DNA of 7,128 nucleotides from Candidatus Moraniibacteriota bacterium (GTDB taxonomy: Bacteria; Patescibacteriota; Minisyncoccia; Moranbacterales; GCA-2747515): assembly GCA_027016355.1 (NCBI GenBank), contig JALWAF010000122.1, positions 1,075-8,202 on the forward strand, written 5' to 3'. Shown piece after piece: positions 1 through 5,053 of this stretch. The notes beneath the pieces were generated by a model. The model searched no databases. It saw only the letters and a program-made list of their open reading frames with translations, and had not been told where the DNA came from. Position 1 is the stretch's first letter; each line of letters opens with the position of its first letter. The translations under genes and the position numbers were made by a program.

Positions 1-726
1 GTCACTATCAGTTGCAAAAATTTCTCCTTCACTTAATAAATCAAAATTTTTATATTCCTTATTAAATATAAAATCTTTTGTTTTTCTTATAATGGCTTTA
101 TGCACACAAACATATCTTTTCTTTTTTGTTACGTTCAACTCATTTCCTTCAATGCATCTAAAATATTTCAAAAAAACATCCACAGCCAATTCCGCACGAC
201 TCACCGACTCTTCTAATTTGTGATGTGGTCCACATTCTAAACAAATTCCAATTTTACCTTGATTATACATATAGTCATCTGTACCACCAGGTTCCACGTT
301 ACCCCAACCAAACGAAATTACATTTACATCAAACTGTTTTGCTATATCAAATCCAGCTTTCTCAGAAATTGCAAATGCCTCACCTTTTGGATTTGTAAAA
401 CTATGTAAATCCAAAAGTGCATCACATTCATCTAAAATCTGCATCAATTCAATAGCTCTTTTATCTTCATAAGTATTTCCTTTATTACCGGATATGAAAC
501 ATCTATTTAAATTTTTCTTGCCACAACGCACACCTTTTTTTATTGCTGGTATATTCCCATAAGCAAGATATACTGTTCCAGCGTCAATTTCTAACTCCTC
601 ACGCAATTTATTAATCATCTCCACACCAACACGTTCGTTTCCATGTATCCCACCAAATATGGCAATCTTCTTTCCTTGTTTTTTCCCTTTCTTAATAAAT
701 ACTTGTTTACTTATTTCATTTTTCAT
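1..726 (-). CDS. Succinylglutamate desuccinylase/aspartoacylase-family zinc deacylase, C-terminus off the left edge
   Basis: I translated this by hand because the frame stays open to the left edge; 242 residues are visible. Family hallmarks appear in order. GGIHGNE (residues 25-31) supplies zinc ligands H28 and E31. NLNRCF (72-77) matches the substrate-binding DLNR/NLNR motif. DLH (106-108) supplies the third zinc ligand H108. LECG (163-166) matches the segment carrying the catalytic glutamate, here E164. Family enzymes are M14-carboxypeptidase-like amidohydrolases that remove acyl groups from amino acids or related amines, and usually have about 300-340 residues, so some 60-100 are probably missing. 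The ATG at 726 gives a short lead-in before the first beta strand, and no other in-frame start precedes GGIHGNE. It begins 10 bases after the nucleoside hydrolase stop, with only a weak AAG upstream, so it is probably cotranscribed. The true substrate cannot be read from the sequence; AstE or AspA identity is not implied. Confidence 0.85.
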   Translation of the reverse strand, partial: MKNEISKQVFIKKGKKQGKKIAIFGGIHGNERVGVEMINKLREELEIDAGTVYLAYGNIPAIKKGVRCGKKNLNRCFISGNKGNTYEDKRAIELMQILDECDALLDLHSFTNPKGEAFAISEKAGFDIAKQFDVNVISFGWGNVEPGGTDDYMYNQGKIGICLECGPHHKLEESVSRAELAVDVFLKYFRCIEGNELNVTKKKRYVCVHKAIIRKTKDFIFNKEYKNFDLLSEGEIFATDSD

Positions 727-736
727 AATCTTAACT

Positions 737-1651
737 TTAACTATTTAATATATTAAAAAAATCTTCTTTAAATTTTTCTTTATCTACCGATTGCACAACC
801 GATACGTTCTTATTTTTTCCTTCTCCAACTCTCTTATCAACAACAGTCATTCCTCGTGTCAATTTGCCTCGTGTCTCTATTTGAATATCCATCTCTACGG
901 TCGCAAATGCCTGGGAATTTATCAAATAATATGCAGCTACAGGATCATACATAATAGCGCCCCTTATTTTTTCAAACATATAAATATTATCAATATATTT
1001 TTTCATCATTTCATAGATAATTTCATATAAATTCGAATCATTCAAGCGTCTAAAATCAATTAACGTAAAGAAGATATTATTACACACATCCAATGGTATT
1101 AAAGTTTTTTTAATATCTGCTTGAAAAACAATGTCTGCAGCATCTGGATCTACAAAAATATTAAACTCAGCTACTCTATTTTTATTACCAGGCACATTAA
1201 TTGCTCCGCCCATTATAATAATTTCTTTAATTAAAGGAATTATTGAGGGTTCCTTAACAAAAGCTTGTGCAATATTTGTAAGTGGTCCCAACATAAGAAT
1301 CGTCACTTCATTAGGATTATTTATTATATTCTCAATTATTTTGTTAACTGCATTATTTGTTAATTTTTCTTCTTTATTTATTGTTGCTCCATCCAGACCA
1401 TTCTTACCATGAACATTAGCTTTGATTAGCTTTCGCTTTAATGGTGCATTTGCACCAGACCACAATTTTGTTTTGCTTTCAATTAAATTCAAGACAAATC
1501 GTGCATTATTTGTTGTATTTTGAATTGTACTATTTCCAGCGACAGTTGTTATTGCCAAAATATCAAATAATCTAGATTTCTCTGCAAGCATTATTGCTAA
1601 TGCGTCATCGTATCCTGGATCCGTATCAATTATTATTTTTTGCTTTTTCAT
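737..1651 (-). CDS. Nucleoside hydrolase, inosine-uridine-preferring (IunH/Rih) family
   Basis: This 304-residue protein has the usual length for nucleoside hydrolases, which split the N-glycosidic bond of ribonucleosides to give base plus ribose. The N-terminal signature DTDPGYDD (9-16) carries the calcium-binding aspartates. Also present are VAGN (37-40), VHGKNGLDG (80-88, the H82-type active-site loop of the Crithidia enzyme), LGPLTNIAQA (121-130, whose backbone usually completes the calcium site), MGG (147-149), EFNIFVDPDAA (162-172, ribose-binding E and N), and YDP (235-237), where D236 matches the last calcium-binding aspartate. The position usually held by the histidine of HDP, the proposed leaving-group acid, is Y235 here, so base preference or rate may differ. 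The start is ATG, 4 bases after the upstream HAD gene stop, without a good ribosome binding site, which suggests coupled translation. The product is cytoplasmic. The fold assignment is firm; the substrate (purine, pyrimidine or other nucleoside) is open. Confidence 0.93.
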   Translation of the reverse strand: MKKQKIIIDTDPGYDDALAIMLAEKSRLFDILAITTVAGNSTIQNTTNNARFVLNLIESKTKLWSGANAPLKRKLIKANVHGKNGLDGATINKEEKLTNNAVNKIIENIINNPNEVTILMLGPLTNIAQAFVKEPSIIPLIKEIIIMGGAINVPGNKNRVAEFNIFVDPDAADIVFQADIKKTLIPLDVCNNIFFTLIDFRRLNDSNLYEIIYEMMKKYIDNIYMFEKIRGAIMYDPVAAYYLINSQAFATVEMDIQIETRGKLTRGMTVVDKRVGEGKNKNVSVVQSVDKEKFKEDFFNILNS

Positions 1652-1655
1652 ATTA

Positions 1656-2348
1656 TTAACTTATATTAAATAATTTTATTGCATCCTCAATCTTAGTAAC
1701 ATCTTCTATTCTTACATCAGCTACTGATGATTGTTTTTGTTTACTGATAAGAATTGTTTTAAAACCTAAATTACATGCAGGAATGATATCTGTATTTTCT
1801 TGATCACCAACTGAAATAATTCTTTCAGGTAATATATTATAATATTGTGAAATACTATTAAATCTATTACCAAAACTCTTTCTATTATTTCCATCACCAG
1901 AAAATATTTCTTTTTCAAACAAATATGCTATTCCTAACTGTCCCAAAACATTATCAATCCATATTTGTGGAGCATCAGAAATAAGAATAAGTTTAAATTC
2001 TTTATCTAATTTGCTCAAAATATTATTTAAATCTTTATGAGTTTCTATAAAAATATTTGCTTCCACATCCCAAACATAGTCAAAATAATCTTTCCGTAAT
2101 AAATTAAATTTTTCTTCTAGTGCAATACTTATATTATCTCCATATTCTGTTCTCAAAACTTTTAAAATCTTACTTGCCTCATCCTTCGTTTTATTTAATT
2201 TAATTTGAACAAAGGAATTAGCATTTTCTGCTATCCTTTTCTTTAGACCGGATTTTTCAAAAGAACCTCCCTTAAAATTATAAAGAGTTCCGTCCATATC
2301 AAATATAATCAACTTATCTTTTAATAACTTCTTTTTCGTATATTCCAT
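1656..2348 (-). CDS. HAD-superfamily phosphatase, pyrimidine 5'-nucleotidase-like
   Basis: This 230-residue protein has all four HAD motifs: FDMDGTLY (16-23; nucleophile D17, acid/base D19), LISDA (122-126; S124), K157 in NRKSFG, and VGDQENTDIIPA (180-191; D182 and D187 for magnesium). The cap region between motifs I and II is helical and contains LNKTKDEASKILKVLRTEYG (51-70). That resembles the 'eeA...yyxxYG' segment of SDT1/pyrimidine-5'-nucleotidase-type HADs, a memory-based comparison. The likely reaction is hydrolysis of a phosphate monoester, plausibly a nucleoside monophosphate. The next gene downstream is a nucleoside hydrolase only 4 bases away, which fits stepwise nucleotide breakdown or salvage. 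The ATG at 2348 is the only sensible start; 16 residues precede motif I, slightly long for the family. No Shine-Dalgarno is visible, and a TATAAT box lies only 22-27 bases upstream, so the 5' UTR may be very short. A phosphoglycolate-phosphatase-type activity is a reasonable alternative. Confidence 0.85.
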   Translation of the reverse strand: MEYTKKKLLKDKLIIFDMDGTLYNFKGGSFEKSGLKKRIAENANSFVQIKLNKTKDEASKILKVLRTEYGDNISIALEEKFNLLRKDYFDYVWDVEANIFIETHKDLNNILSKLDKEFKLILISDAPQIWIDNVLGQLGIAYLFEKEIFSGDGNNRKSFGNRFNSISQYYNILPERIISVGDQENTDIIPACNLGFKTILISKQKQSSVADVRIEDVTKIEDAIKLFNIS

Positions 2349-2369
2349 TATTATTGTATTATGAATTAA

Positions 2370-2396
2370 ATTATATGTAGTGGACAGTCATGTCTA
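2370..2396 (-). promoter_or_regulatory. Candidate promoter for the HAD-nucleoside hydrolase-deacylase operon
   Basis: On the minus strand a perfect TATAAT (2375 to 2370) is preceded by TAGACA (2396 to 2391), 5 of 6 bases of the -35 consensus, but with a short 15-base spacer. A 17-base spacer gives the poorer GATAGA. The predicted start site near 2363 would leave about 15 untranslated bases before the HAD ATG and no ribosome binding site. The -10 is good; the -35 is uncertain. Confidence 0.5.
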
Positions 2397-2404
2397 TCTA
2401 CTAC
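2377..2404. repeat. Imperfect 28-base dyad overlapping the operon promoter, operator-like
   Basis: Outer arms GTAGT (2377-2381) and ACTAC (2400-2404) enclose inner arms GACA (2383-2386) and TGTC (2391-2394) around a GTCA centre. The arms are not evenly placed, so the dyad is imperfect. It sits directly upstream of the TATAAT box and covers the -35 region, which is where a repressor would bind. No T-run follows, so it is not a terminator. It could instead be a relic of an interspersed palindrome: it has the same 28-base length and GTAG...CTAC ends as the element near 5717-5744. Confidence 0.4.
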
Positions 2405-2522
2405 AATACTCCTTATTTAAAGCAAAATCTTAATAGGTTTCAAATTAATTTTTCTATTACCTTCATTTATCTTAAGATTTTCAAAAGAGCATGATATTGC
2501 TAAATTTTCCTTAGAAATATCT

Positions 2523-2546
2523 TGTCAGGCCGTTCGCGACAGGCCC
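2523..2546. other. GC-rich 24-base island with a short direct repeat
   Basis: This patch is about 70% G+C in otherwise roughly 25-30% G+C sequence. It contains CAGGCC twice as a direct repeat (2526-2531 and 2540-2545), with GTTCGCGA between the copies. TGTC (2523-2526) and GACA (2538-2541) can also pair, as can the two GGCC cores. It codes for nothing visible and lies between the terminator at 2567 and the operon promoter. It may be a remnant of an interspersed repeat or a protein-binding site. Confidence 0.4.
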
Positions 2547-2566
2547 AACAAAACATTTCCAAGCAC

Positions 2567-2587
2567 AAAAAACCCTTCTAGGAAGGG
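2567..2587 (-). terminator. Intrinsic terminator with a U6 tail, leftward
   Basis: Read on the minus strand, CCCTTC (2587-2582), loop CTA, GAAGGG (2578-2573) is followed at once by six Ts (2572-2567). The stem is a perfect 6 base pairs with four G-C pairs. It lies about 280 bases after the lipoprotein stop and after a closer terminator, so it probably ends a separate short transcript starting near 2703. Its 5' arm can alternatively pair with the hairpin at 2629-2663. Confidence 0.75.
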
Positions 2588-2628
2588 ATTGGGTATTTTT
2601 ACAAGTATATTTATTACACAAACGAAAA

Positions 2629-2663
2629 CATAAACCAATCTCTTCCTAAAAGAGTTGGTTATG
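2629..2663 (-). promoter_or_regulatory. Long stem-loop (anti-antiterminator candidate)
   Basis: On the minus strand CATAACCAA (2663-2655) pairs with TTGGT and TTATG (through 2629) around one bulged base, then CTCTT (2654-2650) pairs with AAGAG (2644-2640) across a five-base loop. That gives about 14 pairs with two single-base bulges. No T-run follows in either direction, so it is not itself a terminator. The TAG stop of the candidate leader ORF falls in its loop. Confidence 0.6.
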
Positions 2664-2699
2664 TCGCCAAATATTATTTTGTATAATTTCCTTATTCAT
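2646..2699 (-). CDS. Possible 17-residue leader peptide
   Basis: ATG at 2699 opens MNKEIIQNNIWRHNQLF and stops at TAG (2648-2646), inside the loop of the hairpin at 2629-2663. The ATG lies only about 4 bases from the start site predicted from the promoter at 2710-2737, so the message would be essentially leaderless. There is no run of one amino acid of the trp/his attenuator kind; asparagine (4) and isoleucine (3) are the commonest residues. Position is the only support: promoter in front, stop codon in the hairpin loop, terminator behind. A 17-codon ORF is short enough to be chance. Confidence 0.25.
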   Translation of the reverse strand: MNKEIIQNNIWRHNQLF

Positions 2700-2709
2700 A
2701 TTGTTTATA

Positions 2710-2737
2710 TTTATAGCACATCTAAAATATTTGTCAA
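2710..2737 (-). promoter_or_regulatory. Sigma70-type promoter with extended -10, leftward
   Basis: On the minus strand a perfect TTGACA (2737-2732) is followed after 16 bases by TATAAA (2715-2710), preceded by TG one base away, an extended -10. The predicted start is near 2703. It lies only 8 bases past the palindromic terminator of the lipoprotein gene, so it appears to start a new unit that runs into the attenuator-like region. Confidence 0.55.
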
Positions 2738-2744
2738 ATACATA

Positions 2745-2778
2745 AAAATTCAAGCTAAATATATTTAGCTTGAATTTT
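2745..2778. terminator. Perfect 34-base palindrome, bidirectional-type terminator after the lipoprotein gene
   Basis: The left half, AAAATTCAAGCTAAATA (2745-2761), is exactly repeated in reverse complement at 2762-2778. Read leftward, the arm ends in five Ts (2748-2744); read rightward it ends in four. It lies 91 bases past the lipoprotein stop at 2870, where a terminator is expected. With AT-rich arms and no natural loop, it would fold with a few unpaired central bases. Confidence 0.7.
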
Positions 2779-2869
2779 AACTAATTCCAATAGACTATTG
2801 TGCTACAAAAATTTTAGTTTAGAATTTGTAAAGGAATATTCTTCAATAAAATATGCAACAAAATATTTA

Positions 2870-4258
2870 TTATTCAGGACAAGAGAATTTTGCATGTGGA
2901 GAAAAATCAGAAAAACTATCTAAGGTTTCACAATCCTTGCAATAACTATATGCATACTCTACATAATAATCTTTATCTTTATCTACACGCATTTTTATTG
3001 TTAAATCATCTCCTGTGCTTTTTGGACGTTCTGCTTCATTAAATCTATTTCCTGAATGTTTTGATGTACCAACTTTTACCCAATATGACCTTGCATCTCC
3101 AATTCCTGGAAAAGTAATTTTTGCATCATATTTTTTGCTGTCTTTTTTCTTACACTCTACCAAATATGGTTTTTGATCTGGATCCTTCAACGACATTCCT
3201 GTATCAATTTTCAATTTAATATCTTTTGTTGGTGCTACGATATGTTTTTGCGAAGAACGTGCGACTTCTTCATCATTTTGTACAAGTGCTGCTCTCACAT
3301 CATATTCAACGCCATTTTTTGCTTTTTCGTATTTCCACTCACGGCTACTTTCTGCTGGAAAACTTGCAATCTCAGCAAATCCACCTTTACCATTTTCACG
3401 AATAGAAACTATGATCTTACTATTTTTTTTATAACTACCATCTAAATGTGTAACACCACTAATAACAACTTTTTGTATTGGTGCCTTCGCTTTTGAGACT
3501 ATCTGCATTGTTACATCTTCTTGTGGTACAGAGGCGTGTACAATATCAGATGCTCCTATCAATATCCCTTTTGAATACAATTCGGACTTAACTAAATAAT
3601 CAATATGTCCCAATGCTTCATCCCAATACCACTTTTTATTAGTACTAGCCGCTACATTTTTTACAACTGCATTAAATTGTGGATTATCAACTTCCTCTGG
3701 TTGTAATTCTGAATTATCCCGAGCTTTAGCGGTATAAATTGTAACTGTTGCATCAGCTGGCACATAGCCAGAAATACGTATATCACCACCAATTTTTTTG
3801 AAAGATTTTTCACGATCCGTCGTTGGTAATTCAGACCATGTTACACGTATTGGCAATTCTATATCTGTTGCTGGAGCAGTTGCTGTTGCAATATCAGATT
3901 TCGTAATTTGTTGTCCTTCAATTGCAAGTGTCGCTTGCAAATCATATGTTTCACCTTCTACAGCATCATTCCACTTCCATGTTGCATTATCAACAAGTGT
4001 TGGTTGTGTAACTAGTTTAATTTTTTCAAAAAGATCATCACTACCATGTTTACGTGCAGAAATTACCAACGTACCCTTTTCTCCTGCATCTGGCTTCAGT
4101 CCCACAAAATGAATTGTTCCACTAACTGTAGCATATGCGACATCCTTTTGTGTTTTATTTGTTGTATCTTTATTTGTAGAAGACATATTTGTAGATTCAC
4201 AACCTACAAACATTACTAATGCACCTACAACACTCAGAAATATTAAATACCTTTTCAT
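2870..4258 (-). CDS. Lipoprotein with three tandem beta-type repeats and an FN3-like C-terminal domain
   Basis: The 462-residue product starts with a lipoprotein signal peptide: MKRY, a hydrophobic stretch, and lipobox FVGC with lipidated C20. A Ser/Thr/Asn/Lys-rich linker (21-38) follows. Three repeats of about 90-105 residues come next (about 41-145, 157-258 and 262-352). Each opens with a short SG-containing strand, has a central aromatic pair (W94/W96, W210/W212, W308/Y310), then a tyrosine strand (Y105, Y221, Y319). They close with related segments: SDIATATAPATDIELPI, SDIVHASVPQEDVTMQI and SSQKHIVAPTKDIKLKI. The last 100 residues (about 363-462) look like a fibronectin-III-type sandwich (SYWVKVG, YYVEYAYSYC, DFSPHAKF) and hold four cysteines (369, 440, 443, 460). 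I recognise no named family. It should sit outside the cytoplasmic membrane with the repeats exposed, so binding or adhesion is an inference. No ribosome binding site is visible; the ATG is fixed by the signal peptide. It appears to be transcribed alone. Confidence 0.85.
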   Translation of the reverse strand: MKRYLIFLSVVGALVMFVGCESTNMSSTNKDTTNKTQKDVAYATVSGTIHFVGLKPDAGEKGTLVISARKHGSDDLFEKIKLVTQPTLVDNATWKWNDAVEGETYDLQATLAIEGQQITKSDIATATAPATDIELPIRVTWSELPTTDREKSFKKIGGDIRISGYVPADATVTIYTAKARDNSELQPEEVDNPQFNAVVKNVAASTNKKWYWDEALGHIDYLVKSELYSKGILIGASDIVHASVPQEDVTMQIVSKAKAPIQKVVISGVTHLDGSYKKNSKIIVSIRENGKGGFAEIASFPAESSREWKYEKAKNGVEYDVRAALVQNDEEVARSSQKHIVAPTKDIKLKIDTGMSLKDPDQKPYLVECKKKDSKKYDAKITFPGIGDARSYWVKVGTSKHSGNRFNEAERPKSTGDDLTIKMRVDKDKDYYVEYAYSYCKDCETLDSFSDFSPHAKFSCPE

Positions 4259-4290
4259 ATTTTTTATATTATATATTTATTATATAATAA

Positions 4291-4319
4291 TATGAATTTA
4301 TTCGCAAAATACTTGTCAA
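4291..4319 (-). promoter_or_regulatory. Weak candidate promoter of the lipoprotein gene
   Basis: TTGACA on the minus strand (4319-4314) is perfect, but the best hexamer at a 17-18 base spacing is TTCATA or TCATAT. TATTAT-type boxes occur only at about 21 bases. The interval to the ATG at 4258 is almost pure A/T. The -35 of this promoter and that of the plus-strand gene form an inverted pair 19 bases apart (TGTCAA at 4314, TTGACA at 4339), facing outward. Confidence 0.35.
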
Positions 4320-4338
4320 ATCCAAATTTAACACAACA

Positions 4339-4367
4339 TTGACAACAATACTTAAAAATATTATTAT
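4339..4367 (+). promoter_or_regulatory. Consensus-like sigma70 promoter of the coiled-coil gene
   Basis: TTGACA (4339-4344), exactly 17 bases, then TATTAT (4362-4367). This is the best promoter in the window. The predicted start near 4374 gives a leader of about 54 bases before the ATG at 4428. Confidence 0.65.
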
Positions 4368-4416
4368 CGTTATGAATTACAGTAATTTAACAATAAACGT
4401 TAACATGATTTAAAAT

Positions 4417-4421
4417 GGAGG
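4417..4421 (+). promoter_or_regulatory. Strong Shine-Dalgarno of the coiled-coil gene
   Basis: GGAGG followed by a 6-base spacer and the ATG at 4428. It settles the start. It stands out because the other genes in the window lack a clear ribosome binding site. Confidence 0.85.
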
Positions 4422-4427
4422 ATTATC

Positions 4428-4991
4428 ATGAATTTAGTCACAGAGCCTTCTTTAAAACAAATGATGCAAGATACGGAAACTGTGCGAAAACATTTCAACG
4501 CTATAGTTCATAAATACAACAATTTAAGAAGTGGTTTTGCAAAACTTGAAAAAAATTCTACTAATAATGGAATCGACATTTTAACTATCAATGAGGATTT
4601 TCCAGATATAGCAGCTAGGCTTAATTCTGTTGCAACAGAATTACGCACTGTAAAAAGAAAATTGGTTCCAAAATTAGAACAATTAGCCTATTTAGAGAAT
4701 CGCTCGGAAGAAAATATTACGAAATTACAAAGTAATCACTTTTCCATGATAACCAAATTGCAAAATTGTCTAAATAATTTAACAAAAAAACTTGATTCCT
4801 TAGAGGATGATTTAGATACAGATGAAGAGATATTTGAAAATATTTTACATACACGCAAATTACAATTTCTGACATATCATGAACAATATTACCATCCTCA
4901 ACAACTTGGCAAAACGCCAAAAAAAGAGAATCCCTGTCCTGCGGAAGACTTACTTAGAAGAGTATTAATGGATGCAATTATACAAATGTGA
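4428..4991 (+). CDS. Uncharacterised helical/coiled-coil protein
   Basis: I do not recognise this 187-residue protein. It is soluble and charged, with no signal peptide or membrane segment. Residues 8-42 and 58-127 look like long amphipathic helices with regularly spaced Leu/Ile/Val, for example LRTVKRKLVPKLEQLAYLE (72-90) and NCLNNLTKKLDSLEDDLD (113-130), so a coiled coil or helical bundle is likely. An acidic stretch (DDLDTDEEIFE, 127-137) is followed by a His/Tyr/Gln-rich segment (YHEQYYHPQQ, 150-159), a Lys/Pro linker, and a short terminal helix (172-187). It has its own strong promoter and ribosome binding site and is alone on the plus strand, so it may be well expressed. A hairpin follows the TGA stop. 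A scaffold or regulatory role would be guesswork. The gene itself is well supported by its start signals. Confidence 0.8.
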   Translation: MNLVTEPSLKQMMQDTETVRKHFNAIVHKYNNLRSGFAKLEKNSTNNGIDILTINEDFPDIAARLNSVATELRTVKRKLVPKLEQLAYLENRSEENITKLQSNHFSMITKLQNCLNNLTKKLDSLEDDLDTDEEIFENILHTRKLQFLTYHEQYYHPQQLGKTPKKENPCPAEDLLRRVLMDAIIQM

Positions 4992-4995
4992 TACC

Positions 4996-5028
4996 AGAGC
5001 TCGAATCATTAATAATGACTCGAGCTCT
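4996..5028 (+). terminator. Large hairpin between the convergent genes
   Basis: AGAGCTCGA (4996-5004) pairs with TCGAGCTCT (5020-5028). Inside, after one A/C mismatch, TCATT (5006-5010) pairs with AATGA (5014-5018) around an AAT loop. It starts 4 bases after the coiled-coil stop. The following tract TTACTTACT is only weakly T-rich, and there is no T-run on the minus side, so termination strength is uncertain. It could also protect transcript ends. Confidence 0.6.
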
Positions 5029-5053
5029 TTACTTACTAAACATTATTTACAAT

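Larger units (their letters stand above)
2567..2703 (-). promoter_or_regulatory. Candidate transcription attenuator or short terminated RNA ahead of the salvage operon
   Basis: A transcript starting near 2703 would run about 137 bases to the T-run at 2567. It would fold a 14-pair hairpin (2629-2663) and then the terminator hairpin. The 3' arm of the first hairpin, AGGAAGAGATTGG (minus strand, 2647-2635), is complementary at 12 of 13 positions to the 5' arm of the terminator, CCAATCCCTTCCT (2592-2580). The two hairpins together, and the long-range pairing, are therefore mutually exclusive, which is the layout of terminator/antiterminator switches. The HAD operon begins 218 bases beyond the terminator on the same strand. 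I see no T-box, PyrR-loop or known riboswitch signature. A standalone small RNA, or chance similarity of two duplicated terminators, are the alternatives. Confidence 0.45.
2349..2869. other. 521-base non-coding region, rich in dyads
   Basis: No convincing protein gene of normal size lies here. From right to left it contains a palindromic terminator after the lipoprotein gene (2745-2778), a promoter (2710-2737), a possible 17-codon ORF (2646-2699), a long hairpin (2629-2663), an intrinsic terminator (2567-2587), a GC-rich patch (2523-2546), a 10-base inverted repeat AAAATCTTAA/TTAAGATTTT (2424-2433 and 2472-2481) enclosing a weaker TAATAG/CTATTA pair, and a promoter with an overlapping dyad (2370-2404). 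The stretch 2780-2869, just after the lipoprotein stop, shows nothing further. Confidence 0.7.

Noticed and set aside
791..1412. Two plus-strand reading frames opposite the nucleoside hydrolase (791-1030 and 1131-1412)
   Set aside because: They lie antisense to a gene with firm family motifs, and their translations show no motif of their own.
2424..2481. 10-base inverted repeat (AAAATCTTAA/TTAAGATTTT) as a terminator or operator
   Set aside because: The arms are pure A/T apart from one base, the loop is 38 bases long, and only four Ts end the arm; this could easily arise by chance at this composition.
2567..2703. A T-box, PyrR-binding or known purine-type riboswitch leader
   Set aside because: None of the characteristic conserved sequences or helix arrangements is visible; only the mutually exclusive hairpins are.
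2661..2768. A 35-codon plus-strand ORF in the intergenic region
   Set aside because: It has no ribosome binding site, runs across a hairpin and into the terminator palindrome, and its composition is plain AT-rich sequence.
3173..4112. Plus-strand reading frames opposite the lipoprotein gene (3173-3445 and 3798-4112)
   Set aside because: They are antisense to a gene with signal peptide and internal repeats; no start signals are seen.
4717..4920. Minus-strand frame opposite the coiled-coil gene
   Set aside because: It is antisense to a gene with a clear promoter and ribosome binding site.
4989..4991. Use of TGA as glycine (code 25, found in some CPR lineages)
   Set aside because: The conserved genes use only GGN codons at family-conserved glycines and contain no in-frame TGA. 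TGA here is followed closely by a hairpin, as expected for a stop.
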